64,000 bases of DNA from Nocardia terpenica (GTDB lineage Bacteria; Actinomycetota; Actinomycetes; Mycobacteriales; Mycobacteriaceae): NCBI RefSeq assembly GCF_013186535.1, contig NZ_JABMCZ010000003.1:992001-1056000 (forward strand). Reading direction: 5' to 3'. This document shows positions 7,803-15,762 of this stretch, piece by piece. The notes under the pieces are model-generated. The model was not told the DNA's origin. It saw nothing but the letters and a program-made list of their open reading frames with translations, and ran no database searches. The position numbers and the translations under genes were made by a program. How positions within the stretch are numbered: position 1 is the first letter of the stretch; every line of letters begins with the position of its first letter.

Positions 7803-8552
7803 GCCGCCGGTCCAGCCCAGATACCGGGGAAAGAACCGGGTATCGATCCGATCCGCGGGCACCCGGAAATGGCTGCCCGGGAAGGCGAGCAGCACCTTCT
7901 CCTCCGAGGCGAAGGCGTCGAACAGCTCGAGACCGTCCTGGCGGGGGAGTTCCCGATCGTCCCAGGGCAGCAGCACTTGGATCGGAATGGTGATCCGCCC
8001 GGCCGCCTCGACGAGACTGTCGTAGACGAACACCCCGCCGAAGACGGCGGCGGTTATCCGGGGTTCGGCCGCGGCCAGCGGCACCCCGATCGCACTGGCC
8101 AGGGTCATTCCGGCGTAGCCGATCGGCGCGTCGGCCCCGATCTCGGGCAGCCGCTGGAGGGCGTCGATGGTCGCCCGCCACTCCGGCACGGCCCGCTCCG
8201 CCAGCAGGGAGTTGTAGGCGATGACGCTCGGGGCCAACGATTCCCCCGCCGCCCGCGCCTGCCGGATAGCGGCCACCCGCCGCTCGTCCTCCGCACTGCG
8301 CGGCCGGTCTCCGTGCCCGGGCGCATCGATGGCGGCCGCATGGAAACCGTAGGCGGCCACGGCATGTCGCGCCCGCGCCACCAGCCCCGGTGCGCGCTTG
8401 TGCAGCCCGCCACCGTGCCCGTGCAGCACGAGAGCCGTTCGCTCGCAAGCCGATACCGGCGACCAGAGCACACCGGGAACCCCGTCCACGATGAAGTCGC
8501 GTTCGACGACGCCGTCCGACGAGCTCTCCGCGGTGAAATGAAAAGAATGCAT
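7791..8552 (-). CDS. Alpha/beta hydrolase with threonine at the nucleophile position
   Basis: The 253-residue protein has the alpha/beta-hydrolase layout: oxyanion strand LVLHGHGGGLHK, nucleophile elbow, acid (PWDDRELP, D198/D199) and histidine (GSHF, H228). The elbow, however, reads YAGMTLASAIG. Aligned with the paralogue at 17390-18190 (YLGMSMGTRLG) it has Thr150 in place of serine and alanine in place of the second glycine. Such a protein may be inactive as an esterase or have altered chemistry. The start has GAAAGG eight bases upstream. A 19-codon leader ORF lies 47 bp upstream on the same strand. Substrate is unknown. Confidence 0.8.
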   Translation of the reverse strand: MHSFHFTAESSSDGVVERDFIVDGVPGVLWSPVSACERTALVLHGHGGGLHKRAPGLVARARHAVAAYGFHAAAIDAPGHGDRPRSAEDERRVAAIRQARAAGESLAPSVIAYNSLLAERAVPEWRATIDALQRLPEIGADAPIGYAGMTLASAIGVPLAAAEPRITAAVFGGVFVYDSLVEAAGRITIPIQVLLPWDDRELPRQDGLELFDAFASEEKVLLAFPGSHFRVPADRIDTRFFPRYLGWTGGSAG

Positions 8553-8598
8553 GGTGTTGCCTTTCGGGATTGCCTTGTTCAGGCGCTCCCGGCGACAC

Positions 8599-8658
8599 CT
8601 ACCTCGATCGCCGCACCGTGAGCATGAGGGGGAGCGCCCACGTGGTTACAACGTTCAT
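8599..8658 (-). CDS. Possible 19-residue leader peptide
   Basis: An ATG with GGAGGTGA nine bases upstream, the strongest Shine-Dalgarno sequence in this region, opens a 19-codon frame (MNVVTTWALPLMLTVRRSR). It ends 46 bp before the alpha/beta hydrolase start on the same strand. The placement suggests a translated leader or a tiny membrane-associated peptide (hydrophobic middle, basic end). I know of no characterised relative. Confidence 0.4.
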   Translation of the reverse strand: MNVVTTWALPLMLTVRRSR

Positions 8659-8751
8659 GGGTCTCACCTCCTCGCGTGCTGTCACGGTCGTCTACACGCT
8701 AGCAACCCGGGCAACCTCCCGCCCAGCCATTTTGGAGAGCGGACCGGCGAA

Positions 8752-8788
8752 GAGGCCGGGCCTGGGCGATTGTGCCCGGCCCGGCCTC
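8752..8788 (-). terminator. Hairpin terminator after the small secreted-protein gene
   Basis: GAGGCCGGGC (8752-8761) pairs perfectly with GCCCGGCCTC (8779-8788). It lies just beyond the stop of the minus-strand gene at 8811-9122 and upstream of the leader ORF. Confidence 0.8.
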
Positions 8789-8810
8789 CGCCGTGGGTTA
8801 CCCGCCTCGA

Positions 8811-9122
8811 TCAGGGCAGGATCTGCGGGATCACGTCGGGGTTGAAATGGCCGACCAGGGCCCCGATCAGGCCGCCGAGGATCGGTCCGCCGGATCCCGT
8901 GGCAGATCCGACGGCCGACCCGATCGCGGCACCGGTCACCGCGCCGTTCAGCACCGGGTCGGGGTACTGGGATTGGGGATTGGTCGCAATGTTCTCCGGC
9001 TGCAACGGAATTCCGGCAGACGGAGCCGCCGAAGCCGTTCCGGCGAACACGGCCGCGGCCACCAGCGGCGCGGCGATCACCGCGGCGACACTTCCCGACT
9101 TGATCAGCATATGACGAGCCAT
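8811..9122 (-). CDS. Small secreted glycine-zipper protein, 103 residues
   Basis: The protein begins with a Sec signal peptide: a basic MARHMLIK start, a hydrophobic core (VAAVIAAPLVAAAVFAG) and a probable cleavage after TASA-A near residue 33. The mature part is about 70 residues, with a Gly/Ala-rich membrane-seeking segment (AVTGAAIGSAVGSATGSGG and GGLIGALVG) of the glycine-zipper type. It ends in a proline-rich tail. There are no cysteines and no lipobox. Similar short secreted proteins are common in Nocardia with no assigned function. AGGAA lies just upstream of the ATG and a strong hairpin follows the stop, indicating a single-gene transcript. Confidence 0.75.
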   Translation of the reverse strand: MARHMLIKSGSVAAVIAAPLVAAAVFAGTASAAPSAGIPLQPENIATNPQSQYPDPVLNGAVTGAAIGSAVGSATGSGGPILGGLIGALVGHFNPDVIPQILP

Positions 9123-9198
9123 TTCTTCCTAACTCCTACCGAATATCTCCATCTACCGTTTCCGACGGTAACGACTCCCGCTGACCGGCCGCTGACCG

Positions 9199-10119
9199 TC
9201 ATCGTCCGTCCGTCGCCGTATCCCGCGGGCTCCGGCGGTCGATCAGGTCGATGATTCTGCGGACGGCCGCGTCGGCGGCGTCGGTGCGATGGATTGCGGC
9301 AATGCGGGTTTCGAGGTAGCGGGTGCTGTCGCGGAGGGGGACGAAACGGACGGTGGGCAGCGTCTGCTGGGCGAGTTGTTCGGGGACCAGGCAGACGCAG
9401 GAGCCCGAGGCGACATAGCTGATCAGGCCGAGGAGATCGTCGGCGTCGCCGCGGGTGCGGGGGAGGAAACCGGCCTCCCGGCAGGCGAGGCGCAGCTGTT
9501 CGGACAGGCCGGGGAGCGCCTCGGGGTTCGCGTCGACGAAGGTGTCCCCGGCCAGCTCGCGCAGCCGGATGCCGTCCCGGTCCGCGAGGCGATGCCGGTG
9601 TGGGAGCGCGGCGATCAGGCGCTCGGTGACGACATGGTGGATCTCCAGCCCGTCGGGATCGTGCGGCGACGCCCGGATGAACGCCAGATCCAGAATCCGA
9701 TTGCGCACCAGGTCGGCCAGCGCGATCGACGACTCCTGCCGCAGATGCAGCCACAGTCCCGGCATCTCCTCGGCGATCCAGCCGAGCAGCCGGGGCAGGT
9801 ACCGATAGCTGAGGCTGTTGATGAACCCCACCCGCAACTCGCCCTCCAGCCCGGCCGCGATGCGCCGGGCCCGCTCGGTGGCGGCGGCGTGCAGGTCCAG
9901 CATCTGCTGCGCGTCGCGGGCGAATGCCTCCCCGGCGGGCGTCAGCCGGACACCGCGAACGGTGCGGTCCAGCAACGCGACCGCGAGCCCGCGCTCGAGC
10001 CGCTGGATCGCCTGGCTCAGCGGCGGCTGGCTCATGGACAATCGCTCGGCGGCCCGCCCGAAATGCTTCTCCTCGGCGAGGACGACGAACTGTTCCAGCA
10101 TCCGCTGCGTGAAGTCCAT
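9199..10119 (-). CDS. LysR family transcriptional regulator
   Basis: The 306-residue protein has the standard LysR architecture. The N-terminal winged helix-turn-helix spans about residues 1-60, with FVVLAEEKHFGRAAERLSMS and QPPLSQAIQRLE. A linker helix and a periplasmic-binding-like effector domain begin at GELRVGFINSLSYRYLP. It is divergent from the CoA-transferase/acyl-CoA dehydrogenase cluster with 113 bp between starts, the classic LysR arrangement. It therefore probably activates that cluster in response to a pathway intermediate. An inverted repeat at 10162-10177 in the shared promoter is a candidate site. Confidence 0.9.
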   Translation of the reverse strand: MDFTQRMLEQFVVLAEEKHFGRAAERLSMSQPPLSQAIQRLERGLAVALLDRTVRGVRLTPAGEAFARDAQQMLDLHAAATERARRIAAGLEGELRVGFINSLSYRYLPRLLGWIAEEMPGLWLHLRQESSIALADLVRNRILDLAFIRASPHDPDGLEIHHVVTERLIAALPHRHRLADRDGIRLRELAGDTFVDANPEALPGLSEQLRLACREAGFLPRTRGDADDLLGLISYVASGSCVCLVPEQLAQQTLPTVRFVPLRDSTRYLETRIAAIHRTDAADAAVRRIIDLIDRRSPRDTATDGR

Positions 10120-10161
10120 CCGGCGATCATATCCCAGAGCATATCTACTACCGGTCTAATT

Positions 10162-10177
10162 GATATTGGACGATATC
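10162..10177. promoter_or_regulatory. Candidate LysR operator
   Basis: GATAT-N6-ATATC lies between the divergent LysR and CoA-transferase genes. Related ATATC half-sites occur nearby at about 10129 and 10142. LysR proteins typically bind such interrupted AT-rich dyads. Confidence 0.45.
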
Positions 10178-10232
10178 GCGCCGCGGCGGTTTCCTGGAAT
10201 CGAAAGATCCACCGATTCCGAGGAGATATGGG

Positions 10233-11426
10233 ATGGGACAACAGGATTCGGCCGGACCGCTGGCGGGGGTGCGGGTCATCGAGCTGGGCAGCGTGATCAT
10301 GGCCCCCTATGCCGCACAGCAACTCGGCGATCTCGGTGCGGATGTCGTCAAGGTCGAGCCGCCGACCGGGGACATGACGCGGGAATACCAGCCCCAGCGG
10401 CACCCCGGAATGGGCGCGTTCACGCTCAACCTCAACCGCAACAAGCGCAGTGTGGCAATAGATTTGAAGGCGCCGCACGGGCGGGACGCGCTGCTGGCCC
10501 TGCTACGCACCGCGGACGTGCTGATCACCAATATCCGGCCGCAGGCACTGGCGCGGCTGCGGCTGAGCTACGAGGACGTCGCCGACAGCAATCCCGGCCT
10601 TGTTTACGCCAGCGCGCAAGGGTTTCGGGCGGACTCCGCCTGGGGCACGCACGCCGCCTACGACGACATCATTCAGGCCGTCACCGGACTCGTCTCGCTG
10701 AACCAGAAGGTCACGGGCACACCGCATTTCCTGCCGACCGTACTGGCCGACAAGGTGTGCGGGCTGCAGATCGCGCAGGCGGTTCTCGCCGCGCTCGTGC
10801 ACCGGGCGCAGGGTGGCGCCGGGCAGCACATCGAGGTGCCGATGGCCGATACGATGCTGGCCTTCAACCTGGTCGAGCACCTGTTCGGCGCGACCTTCGA
10901 CACCCCGGACGGGCCGGGGCCGTTCGGCTACGGCCGGGTGCTCACCCCGCACCGCACCGCCCAGCGCACCGCGGACGGCTGGATGTGCATCCTGCCCGCG
11001 AGCGACCGGCACTGGCGGGACTTCTTCGCCTTCGTCGACCGGCCCGAACTCGCCGCCGACCCCCGCTTCCGGACGCTCGCCGACCGCGCACGCAATGTCG
11101 GCGAACTGTACGCCCTGGCCGGGGAGCTCACCCCGCGGCACACCACCGCCGAATGGCAGCGGTTCTGCGATTCGGTGAGCATCCCCGCCGGACCCGTCCT
11201 CGATCTGGACGCGGCCACCGCCACCGACTACGCCCGTTCCGGCGATCTGCTCATCGAGGCCGAACACCCCACCGAGGGCGCCTACCGGGTGATCGGGCGC
11301 CCGGTCCGGTACTCGGCCACCCCGCCCCCGCCGCTGCGGCACTGCCCGACCGTCGGGCAGCACACCGACGAGGTCCTGCGCGAGGTCGGCTTCGATCCCG
11401 CACTGCTGCACCAGGAATCGAGGTAG
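10233..11426 (+). CDS. CaiB/BaiF (class III) CoA-transferase
   Basis: The 397-residue protein belongs to the family III CoA-transferases, which move CoA between carboxylic acids through an aspartyl-CoA anhydride. Hallmarks are GVRVIELGSVIMAPYAAQQL at the N-terminus, GADVVKVEPPTGD, NKRSVAIDLK, and the probable catalytic aspartate in AAYDDIIQA (D144/D145). GAGQHIEVPMADTMLA and the C-terminal CPTVGQHTDEVL are also present. GAGGAG lies seven bases upstream of the ATG. It is the first gene of a four-gene operon with a crotonase and two acyl-CoA dehydrogenase subunits, so it probably activates a carboxylic acid to its CoA thioester for degradation. The substrate is not evident. Confidence 0.9.
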   Translation: MGQQDSAGPLAGVRVIELGSVIMAPYAAQQLGDLGADVVKVEPPTGDMTREYQPQRHPGMGAFTLNLNRNKRSVAIDLKAPHGRDALLALLRTADVLITNIRPQALARLRLSYEDVADSNPGLVYASAQGFRADSAWGTHAAYDDIIQAVTGLVSLNQKVTGTPHFLPTVLADKVCGLQIAQAVLAALVHRAQGGAGQHIEVPMADTMLAFNLVEHLFGATFDTPDGPGPFGYGRVLTPHRTAQRTADGWMCILPASDRHWRDFFAFVDRPELAADPRFRTLADRARNVGELYALAGELTPRHTTAEWQRFCDSVSIPAGPVLDLDAATATDYARSGDLLIEAEHPTEGAYRVIGRPVRYSATPPPPLRHCPTVGQHTDEVLREVGFDPALLHQESR

Positions 11427-11430
11427 CACC

Positions 11431-12207
11431 ATGGAACCGCTGAAGGTCGAGCGGCGCGGGAACGGTGTCGCCGTGGTGACGTTCACCAATCCCGCCAAAC
11501 GCAATCCGATGACCGCCGAACTGACCGAGCGCTGGGCCGACACCATGCGCGCGCTGCGGGCCGCGCCCGACCTCCGCGCCGTCGTCGTGACCGGGGAGGG
11601 ACCGGCGTTCTGCTCCGGTGCGGACCTCGGCGAACTCGGCGGCGTCGGCGGCGTCGACCTGCTCGCCGCCCGCGCCCGGCTGTCGGATTTCTATCGCACC
11701 TGGCTGACCGTCCGCGATCTGCCGGTGCCCACCATCGCCGCGATCAACGGGCACGCCATCGGCGCGGGGCTGGCCCTCGCGCTGGCCTGCGATCTGCGCT
11801 ACGTCGTACCCACCGCCGAACTCGGTGTACCCTTCGTGCAACTGGGCCTGCATGCCGGAATGGCCACCACCGCACTGCTTTCCGAGGCCGTCGGCATGCA
11901 GCGGGCCCGCGAGCTGCTGTTCACCGGTCGGCTCGTCGGCGGCGCCGATGCGGTCGACCTCGGAATCGCCCTGGCCGCCGACGAATCCGTGCTCGACACC
12001 GCGCTGCACACCGCCGACCGGATCGCGGCGGCGGCGCCGATCGCGGTGCGGCTCACCAAGAGTGCGCTCGCCACCGGGCACGCGACCGTCGAGCAGGCCC
12101 TCGCGTGGGAGGCGCTCGCCCAACCCGTCACCACCCAGACCGCCGATTTCGCCGAGGCGATCGCGGCCCGCCGCGACCACCGGCCCGCGCGCTTCCTCGG
12201 CCGCTAG
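11431..12207 (+). CDS. Enoyl-CoA hydratase/isomerase (crotonase) family protein lacking catalytic glutamates
   Basis: The 258-residue protein is a crotonase-fold member: VVVTGEGPAFCSGADLGEL forms the oxyanion/CoA-binding region, followed by AAINGHAIGAGLALALACDL. The two glutamates that hydratases use are not present. The segment that normally reads GGGCE has GAGLALA, and the GLPE position reads GVPF. It may therefore catalyse isomerisation, hydrolysis, dehalogenation or a decarboxylation-like step rather than hydration. It starts five bases after the CoA-transferase stop and is followed by the acyl-CoA dehydrogenase genes. Full family length makes a pseudogene unlikely. Confidence 0.85.
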   Translation: MEPLKVERRGNGVAVVTFTNPAKRNPMTAELTERWADTMRALRAAPDLRAVVVTGEGPAFCSGADLGELGGVGGVDLLAARARLSDFYRTWLTVRDLPVPTIAAINGHAIGAGLALALACDLRYVVPTAELGVPFVQLGLHAGMATTALLSEAVGMQRARELLFTGRLVGGADAVDLGIALAADESVLDTALHTADRIAAAAPIAVRLTKSALATGHATVEQALAWEALAQPVTTQTADFAEAIAARRDHRPARFLGR

Positions 12208-12223
12208 AAGGAGTGAACAGCGC

Positions 12224-13384
12224 ATGACCGCAACACCATTCGACTTTCCGACGATCGAACTACCCGAATCTACCGAGATCCTGCGGGCCGAGGTCCGCGA
12301 GTTCCTGGCCGCCGAGCGCGCCCGGGGCACCGTGCTGGGGCGGGCCGATTCCTGGTTCACCGGTTGGGATTCCGCCTTCACCCGGCGGCTCGCCGAGCGC
12401 GGCTGGATCGGCATGGCACTGCCGAAGCGGTACGGCGGGCACGACCGCGGCGCGCTCGACCGCTACGTCGTCATCGAGGAACTGCTCGCCGCCGGTGCGC
12501 CGGTGAGCGCGCACTGGGTCGCCGATCGTCAAGCGGGACCGTCGATCCTGCGCAACGGCACCGAGGCGCAGAAGCAACGCTTCCTCCCCGCGATCGGCGC
12601 GGGCCGCTGCTTCTTCTCGATCGGCATGAGCGAGGAGCACGCCGGATCCGACCTGGCGGCGGTGCGCACCCGCGCCGAACGCATCCCCGGGGGCTGGCGA
12701 CTGACCGGCACCAAGCGATGGACCGGCGGCGCGCACGTCAACGATTACGCAATCGTGTTGGCGCGCACCGATTCCGAGGCCACCGATCGGCACGCCGGGC
12801 TCAGTCAGTTCATCGTCGACCTGCGCGCCCCCGGTGTCCGGGTCGAGCCGATCACGCTGCTGTCCGGCGAGCACACCTTCAACTTCTTCCATCTGGACGG
12901 CGTCGAGGTCGGTGCGGATGCGCTGCTCGGCCGCGAGGGCGACGGCTGGAAGCAGGTCACCGGCGAATTGGCTTGGGAGCGCAGCGGTCCCGAGCGATTC
13001 CTGTCCACCGTTCCGCTGCTGATCTCCGCGGTCGGGCAGCTCGCGGAGGCGACGGTCACCGCCGAGCAGCAGGCCCGGGTCGGACGGCTGGTGGCCCGGC
13101 TGTCGGCGCTGCGGCAGATGTCGCTCGGGGTGGCGACGGCCCTGCAGGCCGGGCGATCACCCGATGTGCAGGCGGCGCTGGTCAAGGATTTGGGGACCCG
13201 GTTCGAGGGCGACCTCGTCGACGAGGTGCGTGCGCTGCTGCCGACCGTCCCCGATCCCGGTGCCACCCCGGGCTCGCATGCCGAACTGCTGGCCTTCGCC
13301 ATCATGCACGGCCCGGCCTACACCCTGCGCGGGGGCACCAACGAGATCCTGCGCGGCATCATCACCCGTGGTTTGGAGAACTGA
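12224..13384 (+). CDS. Acyl-CoA dehydrogenase, large-type subunit
   Basis: The 386-residue flavoprotein has the acyl-CoA dehydrogenase signature FSIGMSEEHAGSDLAAVRT, the FAD-contact motif GTKRWTGGAHVND and the C-terminal ALLVKDLGTRFE-type and YTLRGGTNEILRGII motifs. It probably oxidises an acyl-CoA at the alpha-beta bond and passes electrons to ETF. It is immediately followed by a second, shorter dehydrogenase-like subunit. This is the arrangement of heteromeric enzymes of actinobacterial sterol and aromatic catabolism (FadE pairs). The ATG is preceded by GGAG ten bases upstream. The N-terminus (TATPFDFPTIELPESTEIL) is slightly longer than in short-chain enzymes. Confidence 0.92.
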   Translation: MTATPFDFPTIELPESTEILRAEVREFLAAERARGTVLGRADSWFTGWDSAFTRRLAERGWIGMALPKRYGGHDRGALDRYVVIEELLAAGAPVSAHWVADRQAGPSILRNGTEAQKQRFLPAIGAGRCFFSIGMSEEHAGSDLAAVRTRAERIPGGWRLTGTKRWTGGAHVNDYAIVLARTDSEATDRHAGLSQFIVDLRAPGVRVEPITLLSGEHTFNFFHLDGVEVGADALLGREGDGWKQVTGELAWERSGPERFLSTVPLLISAVGQLAEATVTAEQQARVGRLVARLSALRQMSLGVATALQAGRSPDVQAALVKDLGTRFEGDLVDEVRALLPTVPDPGATPGSHAELLAFAIMHGPAYTLRGGTNEILRGIITRGLEN

Positions 13385-13386
13385 TC

Positions 13387-14460
13387 ATGATCGACACCGC
13401 ACTACTCGCCGAATTCGCCGCCGAGGACATCGTCGCCCACCCGGCCGAATCCGCGCCCGGGGTCTGGCAGGCGCTGGCGGACAGGCTTCCCGCGCCCGAT
13501 GCGACGACCGGCGAACTCGTCGCCCTCGTCCGCGAGGTCGGTCGCCTCGCGGTGCCCGGACCGATCGCCGAGACGCTGCTCGTCGCACGGCCGCTGCTGG
13601 CCTCGGGGCTCGAAATTCCTTCCGGCCCTCTTACTTATGCGTTCGGAGATCTCCGGGTTCGCTACGCGCACCCGGATTCGGACAGTCGCGTCGGTCCGTT
13701 CGGTGCGGCCGGGACCGACCACACAGTGCGGGTATCCGGTGTGCTGCACCGGGTTCCGTGGGCGCGCACCGCCGTCGAGGTCGTCGTGCTCACCCGGGGG
13801 CCGATGGGGCCGGTGCTCTTGCGGCTCGATCCCACCGCCGCCATACTCCAGCGGGGCGCCAATATCGCCGGTGAGCCACGAGATACCCTGGTGCTCAACG
13901 ATATCGAGGTTCCCGCCGATCGGGTGCTGCCGATCGGCGGCGCGGTTCCGGCCGAGGCGCGCACGCGTGCCGCCCTCGCCCGTGCCGCGCTGATGGCCGG
14001 TGCGGCGCAACGCTGCGTAGAACTCACCGTGCGGCACACCACCACCCGGGAGCAGTTCGGTCGCGCACTGCGGAATTTCCAAGCGGTCAAACAGGAAGAG
14101 GCCAAGCTCGTCGAGGAAACCGCAGTGGTGAGCGCCGCGGTGACGGCCGCCGCCACCGCGCTCGACAAGGGCGGCGCGGCAGCGGAATTCGGCACCGCCG
14201 TCGCCAAGGCGCAAGCCTCCGAGTCCGCCGCCGAGATCACCCGCATCGCCCACCAACTGCACGGTGCCATCGGATTCACCGAACTCACCCCGCTGCGATT
14301 CGCCACCATGCGGCTGTGGTCGTGGCGTGACGAGGACGGCGCCGAGGGCGACTGGGGGCGGTATCTGGGGCGTCGGGTGCTGCGCGCGGGCGCCGCCGGA
14401 CTGTGGTCGTTGCTGACCTCATCCGGCGATTCGGCCGGTGATGGCCGGCGAGGGCACTGA
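13387..14460 (+). CDS. Acyl-CoA dehydrogenase, small-type partner subunit
   Basis: The 357-residue protein is a diverged acyl-CoA dehydrogenase, best seen in the C-terminal half: TTTREQFGRALRNFQAVKQE, AKAQASESAAEITRIAHQLHG and AIGFTELTPLRF. The N-terminal domain is weakly conserved and rich in Ala/Val. It begins two bases after the previous stop, with GGAGAA inside the end of the preceding gene. Paired large and small FadE-type subunits form alpha2-beta2 heterotetramers in actinobacteria (family knowledge), and this pair probably does the same. The last residues (SSGDSAGDGRRGH) run into the promoter region of the next gene. Confidence 0.85.
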   Translation: MIDTALLAEFAAEDIVAHPAESAPGVWQALADRLPAPDATTGELVALVREVGRLAVPGPIAETLLVARPLLASGLEIPSGPLTYAFGDLRVRYAHPDSDSRVGPFGAAGTDHTVRVSGVLHRVPWARTAVEVVVLTRGPMGPVLLRLDPTAAILQRGANIAGEPRDTLVLNDIEVPADRVLPIGGAVPAEARTRAALARAALMAGAAQRCVELTVRHTTTREQFGRALRNFQAVKQEEAKLVEETAVVSAAVTAAATALDKGGAAAEFGTAVAKAQASESAAEITRIAHQLHGAIGFTELTPLRFATMRLWSWRDEDGAEGDWGRYLGRRVLRAGAAGLWSLLTSSGDSAGDGRRGH

Positions 14461-14496
14461 TACGATGCGGGCATGTTTTTCTTCCACCTGCGGTGA
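14461..14496 (+). promoter_or_regulatory. Possible promoter and leaderless seven-residue leader peptide MFFFHLR
   Basis: TGATACGAT at 14458-14466 matches an extended -10 element (TGnTAnnnT). The expected transcription start, seven bases on, falls at the A of ATG 14473. That ATG opens a seven-codon frame, MFFFHLR, ending at TGA 14494-14496. It lies 93 bp before the RNA methyltransferase gene. Three consecutive phenylalanines in a minute ORF ahead of an RNA methyltransferase recall translational attenuators, but no clear -35 is seen. Confidence 0.4.
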
Positions 14497-14589
14497 GGAC
14501 CCGTCGGCGAGGCGAGGATCACCCGTTGCCGGCGAGGCGGTGCGACGCGGCGTCGTGCCGAACCTCGATGTGGGAGAAGAACGTTCATC

Positions 14590-15645
14590 ATGTGCATCCG
14601 CCTCGTGGCGCGGTGTCTGCGTGGGCTGGAGTCCGTCGTCGCGGCGGAGATCCTTCGGCTCGGGCTCGGCACGATCACCGAAATGGGACATCGCGAAGTG
14701 CACTTCTACACGACGCGGCCGGACCCGGCGATCCTGCGGTTACCGACCGCGGACGATGTGTTCCTGCTGGCCGCCGACGGACCCGATATCGGACCCGGCC
14801 GAACGTCGCTGACCGCCTTGTCCGGGCTCGCCGCCGAGATCGACGCCCCGGCACTGTCGCGATCGCGACGGCTGTGCGGAGGACCGGCCGGGCTCGGCGC
14901 GGGCGTCGAGGTGTCGGCGTCGTTCCTGGGAAAACGCGCGTTCAACCGCTATGACCTCGAGGACGTCGTCGGCCGCGCGCTGGGCGACCGCCTCGGGCTC
15001 GACTACCACTCACGACGCACCGGCGACCGCCCGGCACCGTCCGACAGCGGCTGGCGGCTGAGCCTGGACGGCAGGCGCTCTCGGCTCCTGCTGCGGCTCG
15101 CCGATCGGCCGCTGCATCGGCGCGCCTACCGGCAGCGGACGGTCCCCGGCAGCGTGCATCCACCGCTGGCGTCGGCCATGGCGCACGTGGCCGACCTGCG
15201 AACCGGCCACCGGGTGCTCGATCCCTGTTGCGGCGCGGCCACAGTGCTGATCGAGGCGGCGTCTCGCCAACCGGATGCCGTCTACCAGGGCTTCGATCTC
15301 GACCCGTCGGCACTGGGGGCCGCCCGCTCGAACGCCACCCGGCGGGTCACGATCGAGCGGGCCGACGCGGGCGCCCTCCCGGTGCCGTCGTCCAGTGTGG
15401 ACCGCATCGTGTGCAATCCCCCCTGGGGCGGCCAGGTTTCGGCGCAGGGCTCGCTCACCCGCGGCCTCGTCCGATTGTGGATCGAGCTTCGACGAGTGCT
15501 CACCCCCGACGGTTCGGCCGTGATCCTGATCCCGGACGCCCGCGAGCTCGCCACCGCGATCCGCACCGGCTTCACCCCGACCCATGTCCAGCAGGTCCGG
15601 GTATCGGGCAGGCAGTCGTTCATCGTCCGGCTGTCGCGGGTGTGA
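14590..15645 (+). CDS. THUMP-type RNA guanine-N2 methyltransferase (RlmL/TrmN-like)
   Basis: The 351-residue protein has an N-terminal ferredoxin-like/THUMP region (CIRLVARCLRGLESVVAAEI, then GKRAFNRYDLEDVVG) and a C-terminal Rossmann methyltransferase domain. The SAM-binding motif I is RVLDPCCGAATVLIEAA and the amino-methyltransferase motif IV is NPPWG. This combination defines enzymes that methylate the N2 amino group of guanine in rRNA or tRNA. The order THUMP then methyltransferase suggests an RNA substrate. Which position is modified cannot be told from sequence. GGGAGAAG lies upstream of ATG 14590. A tiny Phe-rich ORF precedes it. Confidence 0.82.
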   Translation: MCIRLVARCLRGLESVVAAEILRLGLGTITEMGHREVHFYTTRPDPAILRLPTADDVFLLAADGPDIGPGRTSLTALSGLAAEIDAPALSRSRRLCGGPAGLGAGVEVSASFLGKRAFNRYDLEDVVGRALGDRLGLDYHSRRTGDRPAPSDSGWRLSLDGRRSRLLLRLADRPLHRRAYRQRTVPGSVHPPLASAMAHVADLRTGHRVLDPCCGAATVLIEAASRQPDAVYQGFDLDPSALGAARSNATRRVTIERADAGALPVPSSSVDRIVCNPPWGGQVSAQGSLTRGLVRLWIELRRVLTPDGSAVILIPDARELATAIRTGFTPTHVQQVRVSGRQSFIVRLSRV

Positions 15646-15762
15646 TCGACCGGGTCGATGACACGCCCCGGGGCCCGGCGGCCGGTCCGATTAAGCTGGC
15701 CGGTGGTGCCGTCGGCGGAGTCGAACGGCGGCGAAGAGCCGAGCGAAAACGGGGGACACCGT

